Shown piece by piece: positions 1 to 5,067 of a DNA stretch of 5,067 nucleotides. The stretch is from Pseudomonadota bacterium (lineage in GTDB: Bacteria; Pseudomonadota; Gammaproteobacteria; SZUA-229): assembly GCA_030836935.1 (NCBI GenBank), contig JAUPMA010000134.1, positions 1 to 5,067 on the forward strand, written 5' to 3'. The notes beneath the pieces are model-generated. The model had not been told where the DNA came from. It made no database searches and saw only the letters and a list, made by a program, of their open reading frames with translations. Position numbers and translations under genes: made by a program. The first letter of the stretch is position 1. Each line of letters begins with the position of its first letter.

Positions 1-642
1 CGCATGCAGGGCCACGCTTTCGGAGGCAATCATGTATTCCACGCCATTTTCGGTTGTGCGTTTGCCAAAACAAATTGGCCTAATCGCGTGCGGGTCACGA
101 AATGCCAGAATGCCACGGCCAACAATCACCGCCACCACGGCGTAACCACCACTGCAACGCCTGTGCACACCGGCTACCGCAGCAAAAATATCTTCAGCTG
201 AAATATCCAGTTTCTTTTGCTGCTGCAATTCGTGCGCAAAAATATTCAGCAATACCTCGGAATCGGATTCGGTATTGATGTGACGCATGTCTTCCTTGTA
301 CAACTGCGCCTTGAGATCATCAGCATTGGTAAGGTTTCCATTGTGCGCCAGTGCAATGCCGAAAGGTGAATTGACATAAAACGGTTGCGATTCGGCGGAA
401 GAAGAACAACCGGCGGTGGGATAACGCACATGGCCTATACCCATGTTGCCATGCAGTTGTGCCATGTGTTCATCACGGAACACATCACTCACCATGCCGT
501 TGTTTTTTCGCAGATGAAATTTGTTGCCGTCACTGGTAACAATACCGGCGGCATCCTGGCCACGATGTTGCAGCAGCAGCAAACCGTCATACAGCAATTG
601 ATTGACCGGGCCACGACCCACAATACCCACTATGCCGCACAT
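1..642 (-). CDS. purF: Amidophosphoribosyltransferase, N-terminal part (runs off the window)
   Basis: First committed enzyme of purine synthesis: it uses glutamine to turn PRPP into 5-phosphoribosylamine in the cytoplasm. The 214 codons present are open to the window edge and cover the class II glutamine amidotransferase domain. Visible hallmarks are the start MCGIVGIVG, with Cys2 expected to become the N-terminal nucleophile after Met removal, then HRGQDAAGI (26-34), HVRYPTAG (71-78), AHNGNLTN (99-106) and TESDSE (124-129), all close to the E. coli enzyme as I recall it. The phosphoribosyltransferase domain lies outside the window. The ATG is fixed by the Cys2 requirement and by a GGAG nine bases upstream. 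The gene starts 15 bases after the cvpA stop, so cotranscription is likely. Near residue 186, RDPHAIRP has Ala where Gly is usual, a minor variant. No frameshift is seen. Confidence 0.96.
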   Translation of the reverse strand, partial: MCGIVGIVGRGPVNQLLYDGLLLLQHRGQDAAGIVTSDGNKFHLRKNNGMVSDVFRDEHMAQLHGNMGIGHVRYPTAGCSSSAESQPFYVNSPFGIALAHNGNLTNADDLKAQLYKEDMRHINTESDSEVLLNIFAHELQQQKKLDISAEDIFAAVAGVHRRCSGGYAVVAVIVGRGILAFRDPHAIRPICFGKRTTENGVEYMIASESVALHA

Positions 643-651
643 GGTTGTTTA

Positions 652-655
652 CTCC
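652..655 (-). promoter_or_regulatory. purF ribosome binding site
   Basis: GGAG on the minus strand lies nine bases before the purF ATG and two bases after the cvpA stop codon. The whole purF initiation region is therefore inside the 15-base cvpA-purF gap, which leaves no room for a separate promoter and fits translation from the cvpA transcript. Confidence 0.7.
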
Positions 656-657
656 GA

Positions 658-1149
658 TCAGTAGGAAAAATATCTGGCAAAATCAGCTGGCATAAAATCG
701 AGCAGCCATTGCACCATCACTTCAAAATATCCCAGTAACATGGATGATTTCCACCAGCCATATTCAGGTAACGGTGTCAGCCCGGCAAAAAATACGGCCA
801 CCAGAATAATCAGTGTACCCAGTGCGGTTCCCAGTATCAGCCCCAGTACCCGATCCAGACCGGTCAAGCCTGCCTTGCCGGCAATTTGCCGCAACAGAAA
901 ATTAACCAGCGCGCCCAGCATCAGGGTAATGACAAATAAAATAGCCATGGCGATGGTTAAACGCAGCGCCGTGGAATCAATCATCGGCTTGAGCAGTGAT
1001 GCAGAAAGATTGGGCGCAAAGTTGATGGCAATAATGACGGCGGCAACCCAGCTGGCCAGCATCACCGCCACCCGCAAAAAGCCCCAGACAATACCGAGTA
1101 TCAGCAAAATTCCGATAATACTGATAATGCCGTAATCAACAAACGTCAT
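658..1149 (-). CDS. cvpA: CvpA family inner-membrane protein
   Basis: Small integral membrane protein, 163 residues, matching the usual CvpA size. The family was named for colicin V production in E. coli, and its biochemical role is still not well defined. Hydrophobic stretches at about residues 7-24, 27-45, 62-86 and 101-124 suggest four membrane segments. The conserved piece after the third segment reads TGLDRVLG (96-103), matching the E. coli TDRVLG region. I chose the ATG at 1147-1149 (MTFVDYGII) because it aligns with the E. coli start MVWIDYAII and has GGAG nine bases upstream. A longer reading from TTG at 1177-1179 adds ten residues, without a comparable site. Its place directly upstream of purF is the classical cvpA-purF pair. 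The last 40 residues form an amphipathic, probably non-membrane tail. Confidence 0.93.
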   Translation of the reverse strand: MTFVDYGIISIIGILLILGIVWGFLRVAVMLASWVAAVIIAINFAPNLSASLLKPMIDSTALRLTIAMAILFVITLMLGALVNFLLRQIAGKAGLTGLDRVLGLILGTALGTLIILVAVFFAGLTPLPEYGWWKSSMLLGYFEVMVQWLLDFMPADFARYFSY

Positions 1150-1158
1150 GGGAAAAAA

Positions 1159-1162
1159 CTCC
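1159..1162 (-). promoter_or_regulatory. cvpA ribosome binding site
   Basis: GGAG nine bases before the ATG at 1149 decides the cvpA start over the upstream TTG at 1179. A small perfect hairpin (five-base arms 1165-1169 and 1174-1178, four-base loop) lies two bases 5' of it in the transcript. It could affect ribosome access, but its size makes this uncertain. Confidence 0.65.
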
Positions 1163-1179
1163 GCTGCGCGAAAGCGCAA

Positions 1180-1188
1180 ATAATATCA
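1180..1188 (-). promoter_or_regulatory. Possible extended -10 promoter for cvpA-purF
   Basis: The minus strand reads TGATATTAT, matching the extended -10 pattern TGnTATAAT with one mismatch. It would start transcription about 24 bases before the cvpA ATG. No good -35 hexamer is found at 16-18 bases; that position falls inside the neighbouring heptad repeat element. An extended -10 can work without one. This is a pattern match only. Confidence 0.3.
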
Positions 1189-1195
1189 GACCAGG

Positions 1196-1271
1196 CAAGT
1201 GGCAAGCAGCAAGTTGCAGGTGGCAAGCAAAAGCTTTTCCTTGCTACTTGAACCTTTGTCCTTGCTACTTA
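1196..1271. repeat. Heptad inverted-repeat element A (dedD 3' end)
   Basis: On the plus strand, CAAG-type words start at 1196, 1203, 1210, 1217 (CAGG) and 1224, exactly seven bases apart. A 12-base core, CAAAAGCTTTTC (1228-1239), follows. Mirror words CTTG start at 1240, 1247, 1254 (CTTT), 1261 and 1268 (CTTA), again every seven bases. This makes five words on each side with three variable bases between them. The arms can pair into an imperfect stem; TGG opposite CTA gives G-U pairs on the plus strand. The right end overlaps the last Lys codon and TAG stop of dedD. No T tract follows the stem on the minus strand, so it is not a standard intrinsic terminator. It shares unit layout and core with element B. 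Confidence 0.85.
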
Positions 1272-1864
1272 TTAACAATCATGCCCCTGATATTTTCCTG
1301 TTTGAAAATCCGCTCCTGCAATTTCTCGATGCGTTGCCGGTCCAGTTCCGGGCCAATACGTACCCTGAACACACCTTTCTCGTCATCCACATAGGCTGCA
1401 AAGCCCTTGGCGCGATATTGATCACGCATTTTCAGGGCATTCTTTTTGTCCCCAAAACTGCCGATCTGCAATGCCCAGACAGGTTTTGCGGCAGTAACGG
1501 GTTTTTTGGCCGATGTGCTGTTCTTTTTCTCGACAACCTGGCGGCTGACTACTTCCACAGCATCGGTTTTTTCTGCTGCTGGCACAGCGGTCGGCACCGC
1601 TACCGGTTGCTCTGTTGTAACGGCTGCCACTGACGGTTCATCCGCAACATTTTCCGGCACCGGTTGCGCCACAATATCCGGCTGCCCGATGGGCAACGGT
1701 TCAGTATCCGGCAACGGTTTGAATTCCGGTTCTTCGGGAATATCTATGGATGATGGGTAGCGGCTGCGATGCCCTGCGCCATCCAGCAACTCGGGCACCA
1801 CAATGACCAGCACGGCCAGCAAAATGGCGGCGCCCAGCAAACGTTGTTGTAATGATCGTTCCAT
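1265..1864 (-). CDS. dedD: SPOR-domain, DedD-like membrane-anchored division protein
   Basis: This 199-residue protein has one membrane anchor and a C-terminal SPOR domain. SPOR domains bind septal peptidoglycan stripped of side peptides, and DedD helps cell constriction in E. coli. A short cytoplasmic start (MERSLQQR) leads to one hydrophobic segment at about 9-24, then a Pro/Glu/Val/Ala-rich periplasmic linker (about 30-125), then the SPOR domain at 127-199. The domain contains WALQIGSF (130-137) and FRVRIGP (166-172), the usual strand signatures. Length is close to E. coli DedD, and the position between folC and cvpA is the expected one. The dedD symbol rests on layout and context, since SPOR proteins diverge widely. 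There is no clear Shine-Dalgarno before the ATG: the upstream region is taken up by element C. The final AAG TAG codons lie inside element A. Confidence 0.9.
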   Translation of the reverse strand: MERSLQQRLLGAAILLAVLVIVVPELLDGAGHRSRYPSSIDIPEEPEFKPLPDTEPLPIGQPDIVAQPVPENVADEPSVAAVTTEQPVAVPTAVPAAEKTDAVEVVSRQVVEKKNSTSAKKPVTAAKPVWALQIGSFGDKKNALKMRDQYRAKGFAAYVDDEKGVFRVRIGPELDRQRIEKLQERIFKQENIRGMIVNK

Positions 1865-1874
1865 TGTTGAGGCT

Positions 1875-1935
1875 AAAGTTTAAAGGTTGAAGTTTAAAGG
1901 AATCCGCTCTTTCCTGCCTTTAAAGTTTAACCTTC
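1875..1935. repeat. Heptad inverted-repeat element C (folC-dedD gap)
   Basis: Plus-strand words AAAG (1875), AAAG (1882), GAAG (1889) and AAAG (1896) are spaced seven bases apart. A central region containing GAATCCGCTCTTTCC (1900-1914) follows, then CTTT (1918), GTTT (1925) and CTTC (1932), again seven bases apart. The 11-mer AAGTTTAAAGG occurs twice, at 1876-1886 and 1890-1900. GGTTGAAGTTTAAAGG (1885-1900) mirrors CCTTTAAAGTTTAACC (1917-1932) with two mismatches in 16. The words differ from elements A and B, but the seven-base register, mirror layout and GAA..CGCT.TTT core are shared. It begins five bases after the folC stop and ends ten bases before the dedD start, filling most of the gap. 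Confidence 0.75.
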
Positions 1936-1950
1936 AGTGCTATGCACTGA
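1934..1950. repeat. 17-base perfect inverted repeat across the folC stop codon
   Basis: TCAGTGC-TAT-GCACTGA has two perfect seven-base arms around a three-base centre. The folC TAG stop (1940-1942, minus strand) lies at its middle. It touches the outer end of element C. It could be a protein-binding palindrome, a tiny hairpin or chance; no T tract follows it. Confidence 0.5.
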
Positions 1951-3217
1951 CTTGAAAAAACTCGCCCGCTGCGGCCACGGTATGAAACGATCCGAACACG
2001 ATAATACGATCGGCTCCAGTAGCCTGGCTCAGGGCATCGGCGCAGGCTTCCGCCACGGTGATATGGGCGCAAAGTTTAACACCGCTGCCTGCACCCTTCA
2101 CCGCCGCCGCCATTAAATCTGCGCTCAAACCTCGCGGCCCGGCCAGCCCGGCGGTAAACCAGATATCAATTTTTCCTGAAAGCGCATGAATCACATCCGC
2201 AACCGCCTTGTCGCGCAACATGGCTACCACCGCCAGTGTCCGACCCTGGCATACATCTTCAACCAGTAATTGCGCCAGTGCCTGCGCGGCCTGTGCATTG
2301 TGCGCCACGTCCAGAATCACGCGCGGCAGTTCGCGCACACACTGAAACCGCCCGGCCAGTTTTGCCTGCATCAAACCCTGCCTGATGGCTGCCGGCACCG
2401 CCGGCAAAACATTGGCCAGACAATCCAGCGCCATAATTGCCGCCGCCGCGTTCTGCAACTGAAATCCGCCCGGCAAGGCCGGCCGTGGCAACTCCGGGTA
2501 ATACACCAGATGGCCGCGCAACTGCCAGCTGGCATTGCCAATGGCCTGATACAAATAATCCTCGCCAGCCACCAGCAATTTTGCATGAGTGGTTTTGGCG
2601 ATTTCGTGCACCGATTGCGGCACACGCAAACCGCCATAAATCACCGGCCTGTTTGCGCGCATGATGCCGGCCTTTTCGCGGGCAATGGTTTCAATGTCTG
2701 TTCCCAGCCAGTCGGTGTGATCTATATCCACCGTGGTGATAATTGAAACATCGGCATCTATTACATTCACCGCATCCAGCCGGCCGCCCAGTCCAACTTC
2801 GAGAACAGCCACATCAAGTTTATTTTGCGCAAACAAACACAATGCCGCCAGCGTGCCAAATTCAAAATAGGTTAATGCCACATCACCGCGTGCCTGATCC
2901 ACCGCATCGAATGCCGCACACAATTCTGCGTCACTGATTTCAGCACCGTTGATTCGAATGCGTTCGTTGTAATGAAAAATATGCGGCGAGGTGTAACAGC
3001 CAATTTTGTAATTGGCAGCGAGTAACATCGCTTCAAGATACGCCACCGTCGAGCCCTTGCCGTTGGTGCCGGCAACGGTGATGACAGGACAAATGAATTT
3101 TGAAGAATAACCAAGGCGTTGCAAAACCGTTTGCACACGATCCAGACCCAGATCAATGGTTTTGGGGTTGAGGGTTTCTTGCCAGGCGAGCCATTGCTGG
3201 AGAGCATCAAAACGCAT
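1940..3217 (-). CDS. folC: Bifunctional folylpolyglutamate / dihydrofolate synthase
   Basis: Cytoplasmic ATP-dependent ligase that adds glutamate to dihydropteroate, making dihydrofolate, and extends polyglutamate tails on folates. The 425-residue length equals the family norm (E. coli about 422). Motifs in Mur-ligase order: P-loop VAGTNGKGST (48-57), TSPH (76-79), TYFEFGTL (116-123), LEVGLGGRLDAVN (139-151), DHTDWLG (166-172), REKAGI (180-185, with the Lys that is carbamylated in related ligases), DVAHN (303-307) and C-terminal GSFHTV (409-414). The ATG at 3215-3217 is chosen for length and alignment with E. coli; only a weak GAG-type site lies upstream. It starts 26 bases after the inserted toxin gene, so it may now depend on a message that also carries the toxin. 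It is complete and in frame. Confidence 0.96.
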   Translation of the reverse strand: MRFDALQQWLAWQETLNPKTIDLGLDRVQTVLQRLGYSSKFICPVITVAGTNGKGSTVAYLEAMLLAANYKIGCYTSPHIFHYNERIRINGAEISDAELCAAFDAVDQARGDVALTYFEFGTLAALCLFAQNKLDVAVLEVGLGGRLDAVNVIDADVSIITTVDIDHTDWLGTDIETIAREKAGIMRANRPVIYGGLRVPQSVHEIAKTTHAKLLVAGEDYLYQAIGNASWQLRGHLVYYPELPRPALPGGFQLQNAAAAIMALDCLANVLPAVPAAIRQGLMQAKLAGRFQCVRELPRVILDVAHNAQAAQALAQLLVEDVCQGRTLAVVAMLRDKAVADVIHALSGKIDIWFTAGLAGPRGLSADLMAAAVKGAGSGVKLCAHITVAEACADALSQATGADRIIVFGSFHTVAAAGEFFQVSA

Positions 3218-3243
3218 GGCGTTTTACCGAACTCGCATGGCAA

Positions 3244-3606
3244 TCACGGATTTAATAATAATTGCTGGTAATGCAAGGCAGGCACTTGAGAAAAGTCGGC
3301 ATCATTGGTTAGAAGAAGCGCCTTCCTGGAAATGGCGGTTGCGGCAATAATGGCGTCGGGCAATCTCATTTGATAATCACGCCGCAGCTCAATAGCACAC
3401 TGCTTTATATCCTTGTCTATATCATAAACCTGAAGATTGGAAATAAATTCTTCCAACCAGATTTTTTGTTCATCAATCAGACCCCGATATGAAAGCAATT
3501 CCATTTCAGTAATCACCGAAATAGCATATTCTCCAGGCGGCAAGACTTCAGCCAGCAATCCTTTTTGTAAATAAACAACGGCATTCGTATCCAACAACCG
3601 AATCAT
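3244..3606 (-). CDS. VapC-like PIN-domain toxin (putative ribonuclease)
   Basis: A 120-residue PIN-domain protein, the usual VapC size. PIN toxins are Mg-dependent endoribonucleases that cut RNA and stop growth when not held by their antitoxin. The acidic set is visible: Asp6 in LLDTNAVVY (4-12), Glu36 in ISVITEMELL (29-38), Asp84 in RLPDAIIAATA (81-91), and Asp102/Asp104 in LLTNDADF (98-105). All key residues are present, so it looks intact. I prefer the ATG at 3604-3606, which overlaps the antitoxin stop as ATGA and has GGAA nine bases upstream. An ATG two codons earlier (3610-3612) is possible. RNA target and activity cannot be told from sequence. The region is AT-rich: by hand count 93 of 240 bases are G or C in 3361-3600, against 41 of 60 in folC (2281-2340), suggesting later arrival. 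Confidence 0.88.
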   Translation of the reverse strand: MIRLLDTNAVVYLQKGLLAEVLPPGEYAISVITEMELLSYRGLIDEQKIWLEEFISNLQVYDIDKDIKQCAIELRRDYQMRLPDAIIAATAISRKALLLTNDADFSQVPALHYQQLLLNP

Positions 3607-3815
3607 TTCCATTCATTCCGTGATTGTTTCTGAAATACCAATCCATCAATCGGCCAGTCCACCACGCCAGAGTATGTCATCGGATCAAAATTTTTGCTTT
3701 CCTTCTGATCAAGCACAATAATAATTTCATGCTCCCCGGGAACAATACTATCCGGCAACCGAATAGTGACCTGATGATCTTCAGACACAGAACAAATTTG
3801 TTTTAATGACAACAT
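3603..3815 (-). CDS. Putative antitoxin paired with the PIN toxin
   Basis: A 70-residue protein directly upstream of, and overlapping, the PIN toxin gene; the antitoxin role is inferred mainly from this. The N-terminal half contains a strand-rich piece, VTIRLPDSIVPGEHEIIIVLD (in two parts: VTIRLPDSIV and PGEHEIIIVLD, about residues 16-36), resembling small uncharacterised antitoxin-like proteins often found beside PIN genes. The C-terminal part, with WPIDGLVFQ and a charged RNEWK end, could be the segment that binds the toxin. I see no confident ribbon-helix-helix, AbrB or Phd DNA-binding signature, so autoregulation is uncertain. The start is seven bases after the accD stop, with GAGG overlapping that stop, so it is probably translated from the accD message. 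Confidence 0.75.
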   Translation of the reverse strand: MLSLKQICSVSEDHQVTIRLPDSIVPGEHEIIIVLDQKESKNFDPMTYSGVVDWPIDGLVFQKQSRNEWK

Positions 3816-3820
3816 AACAA

Positions 3821-3824
3821 CCTC
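3821..3824 (-). promoter_or_regulatory. Antitoxin ribosome binding site overlapping the accD stop
   Basis: GAGG on the minus strand shares two bases with the accD TGA stop (3823-3825) and lies five bases before the antitoxin ATG. A ribosome ending accD would be placed at the antitoxin start, so translational coupling is plausible. Confidence 0.5.
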
Positions 3825-4686
3825 ACGCCGCCGGCCTGTTCTGCATCATCGTCATCAAACTCGCAATCTTGTCCCGCATATCCCGCCGATCCACAATCAT
3901 GTCAATCGCGCCGTGTTCCAGCAAAAACTCGCTGCGCTGGAAACCTTCCGGCAAGGTTTCGCGCACGGTTTGTTCAATCACGCGCGGGCCGGCAAAACCG
4001 ATCAATGCACCGGGCTCGCCGATATTGATATCGCCGAGCATGGCGAGACTCGCTGACACACCACCCATGGTAGGATCAGTCATCACCGAAATAAACGGCA
4101 CACCGCGTTTGGACATTTTTTGCAGCACGGCACTGGTTTTGGCCATTTGCATCAGCGAGAACAGGGATTCCTGCATGCGCGCACCGCCGGATGCCGAAAA
4201 ACATACCAGCGGGATTTTTTTCTCCAGCGCTACATTGGCCGCGCGCACAAATTTTTCACCTACCACCGAACCCATCGAACCGCCCATGAATGAAAAATCA
4301 AATGCACAGGCAACCAGCGGAACATTCTTGACGGTGCCGCGCATGGCAACAAGCACATCTTTTTCACCGGTATCACGTTGTGACTGCACAATGCGATCCT
4401 TGTATCTTTTCTGGTCCTTGAACTTCAGCATGTCCACCGGTTCAAGATTCGGCGCAATTTCCTCGCGGCCCTCGACATCCAGAAATGCCTCAAGACGGGT
4501 ACGACCAAACATGCGCATGTGGTGATTGCACTTGGGACACACTTCGAGATTGCGTGTCACTTCTGCGCGATACAACACGGCGCTGCACGAATCACATTTG
4601 GTCCACAAGCCTTCCGGCACCGATGCTTTTTTGGTGGTGCCTTCAGTACGAATGCGCGAGGGCATTAATTTTTCAAACCAGCTCAT
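3823..4686 (-). CDS. accD: Acetyl-CoA carboxylase carboxyltransferase subunit beta
   Basis: Beta half of the carboxyltransferase, which with AccA moves the carboxyl group from biotin-BCCP to acetyl-CoA to make malonyl-CoA for fatty acid synthesis. The protein has 287 residues against about 300 in E. coli. The N-terminal zinc ribbon has Cys31-x2-Cys34 and Cys50-x2-Cys53. The crotonase-like carboxyltransferase domain follows, with [14 protein letters not shown] (133-146), [10 protein letters not shown] (164-173), [16 protein letters not shown] (204-219) and [11 protein letters not shown] (230-240). The ATG at 4684-4686 gives the usual [12 protein letters not shown] start and has GAAGG seven bases upstream. 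The gene follows trpA after a 141-base gap with element B. In the ancestral order folC would follow directly; here the toxin-antitoxin pair intervenes. Confidence 0.97.
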   Translation of the reverse strand: MSWFEKLMPSRIRTEGTTKKASVPEGLWTKCDSCSAVLYRAEVTRNLEVCPKCNHHMRMFGRTRLEAFLDVEGREEIAPNLEPVDMLKFKDQKRYKDRIVQSQRDTGEKDVLVAMRGTVKNVPLVACAFDFSFMGGSMGSVVGEKFVRAANVALEKKIPLVCFSASGGARMQESLFSLMQMAKTSAVLQKMSKRGVPFISVMTDPTMGGVSASLAMLGDINIGEPGALIGFAGPRVIEQTVRETLPEGFQRSEFLLEHGAIDMIVDRRDMRDKIASLMTMMQNRPAA

Positions 4687-4693
4687 ATTTGCA

Positions 4694-4698
4694 CCTTC
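4694..4698 (-). promoter_or_regulatory. accD ribosome binding site
   Basis: GAAGG seven bases before the accD ATG supports the chosen start. Farther upstream in the leader are a six-base-arm hairpin (4711-4716 with 4724-4729) and a short palindrome, ATTACGTGTAAT (4736-4747). Neither has a proven role, and no convincing promoter was found in this gap. Confidence 0.6.
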
Positions 4699-4757
4699 GA
4701 ATTAATTCATGATGATCTGAAAAATCATCTCTCAAATTACGTGTAATGTCTCGTTGG

Positions 4758-4834
4758 TAAGTAGCAAGTTGCAAGGATCAAGTGGCAAGGAAACGCTTTT
4801 ACTTGCTACTTGAAACTTGTCACCTTGCTACTTT
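4758..4834. repeat. Heptad inverted-repeat element B (trpA 3' end)
   Basis: Plus-strand words TAAG (4758), CAAG (4765), CAAG (4772), CAAG (4779) and CAAG (4786) are exactly seven bases apart. The core GAAACGCTTTTA (4790-4801) follows, then CTTG at 4802, 4809, 4816 and, after one extra base, 4824, then CTTT at 4831. As in element A, there are five words on each side of a 12-base core. Most facing words pair perfectly, giving an imperfect long stem; the outer AAGTAGCAAG pairs fully with CTTGCTACTT. The right end contains the last Lys codon and the TAG stop of trpA, the same position that dedD has in element A. There is no T tract on the trpA-distal side. Confidence 0.87.
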
Positions 4835-5067
4835 GATGCATCCATGGCTTTACGCATGGATGACAACAACTCACACACCGCCGCCGAAATCTTTTTCGCA
4901 TCACCGGCATTATCGGCAACACGTTGTACGACGGCACTGCCCACCACTACCGCATCCGCGACAGCCGAAATTCTTTTTGCTGAATCCGCATCACGAATTC
5001 CAAAACCCACGCCCACCGGAATCGTGGTGTGTTTGCGAATTTCATTCACTTTTTCAATCACGAGATC
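4828..5067 (-). CDS. trpA: Tryptophan synthase alpha subunit, C-terminal part (5' end outside window)
   Basis: The last 79 codons of the alpha subunit, which splits indole-3-glycerol phosphate into indole and glyceraldehyde-3-phosphate and passes indole to TrpB. The visible part is the end of a TIM barrel, with [14 protein letters not shown] and, later, [13 protein letters not shown]; the GFGI and GSA loops form the phosphate-binding site in the family. The frame continues to the window edge, so GTG at 5059-5061 is an internal Val and not the start. The protein ends in DASK followed by TAG, and this AAG TAG belongs to element B. The neighbouring accD fits the common trpA-accD-folC order. Confidence 0.93.
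   Translation of the reverse strand, partial: DLVIEKVNEIRKHTTIPVGVGFGIRDADSAKRISAVADAVVVGSAVVQRVADNAGDAKKISAAVCELLSSMRKAMDASK

Noticed and set aside
1150..1179. Longer cvpA starting at TTG 1177-1179
   Set aside because: The ten added residues (MRFRAAEFFP) are charged, do not match the family start, and lack a ribosome site as good as that of the ATG at 1149.
1226..1241. PurR-like operator upstream of cvpA-purF (AGCAAAAGCTTTTCC)
   Set aside because: It resembles the purine operator but lacks the ACGT centre, and the same kind of core occurs in element B before accD, which is not a purine gene. The likeness is explained by the repeat core.
1196..1271. CRISPR array
   Set aside because: The units are seven bases long and mirrored about a centre, without the 25-40 base repeats and unique spacers that define an array.
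3869..4525. Long plus-strand reading frame opposite accD
   Set aside because: It is an antisense shadow of a well-supported gene, with Ser/Arg-rich sequence and no family features. The other plus-strand frames are similar.
4705..4735. Sigma-70 promoter before accD using TTGAGA at 4730-4735
   Set aside because: The -35-like hexamer is fair, but no acceptable -10 hexamer is found at 16-19 bases downstream.
4758..4834. Rho-independent terminator after trpA
   Set aside because: The stem is long but imperfect, is not GC-rich, and is not followed by a T tract on the transcribed strand. The same holds for element A.

Overview
The window reads as a chromosomal housekeeping operon of a proteobacterium, most likely a non-enteric gammaproteobacterium. 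Every gene is on the minus strand, so transcription runs from high to low coordinates. The order trpA (3' end only), accD, folC, a SPOR-domain dedD-like gene, cvpA and purF (5' part only) is the arrangement I know from Pseudomonas-type genomes, and the proteins resemble that group's versions. No organism name can be given from the sequence alone.

Region by region: 4828-5067 holds the last 79 codons of tryptophan synthase alpha. The 141-base gap 4687-4827 holds an inverted-repeat element and the accD leader. accD (3823-4686) encodes the acetyl-CoA carboxylase beta subunit. A two-gene VapBC-like toxin-antitoxin module (3244-3815) is wedged between accD and folC with only 7 bases before it and 26 after it, and its base composition is much more AT-rich. 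folC (1940-3217) encodes the folate-modifying synthase. The 75-base folC-dedD gap is nearly filled by a second-style inverted-repeat element. dedD (1265-1864) encodes an anchored SPOR protein. The 115-base gap before cvpA contains a third element and a possible extended -10 promoter. cvpA (658-1149) and purF (1-642, running off the edge) close the window, 15 bases apart. No gene-free stretch exceeds 300 bases. I see no RNA gene, CRISPR array or transposase.

The core genes serve tryptophan, fatty acid, folate and purine synthesis plus envelope and division functions. They are grouped by old gene order rather than by a single pathway.

The most unusual signal is a family of modular elements. 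Three copies, at 4758-4834, 1875-1935 and 1196-1271, are built from four-base words repeated strictly every seven bases (CAAGNNN or AAAGNNN), then a short central core, then the complementary words in mirror orientation. Each sits at the 3' end of a gene, and two of them supply the last lysine codon and TAG stop of the gene they follow. They do not look like ordinary intrinsic terminators.
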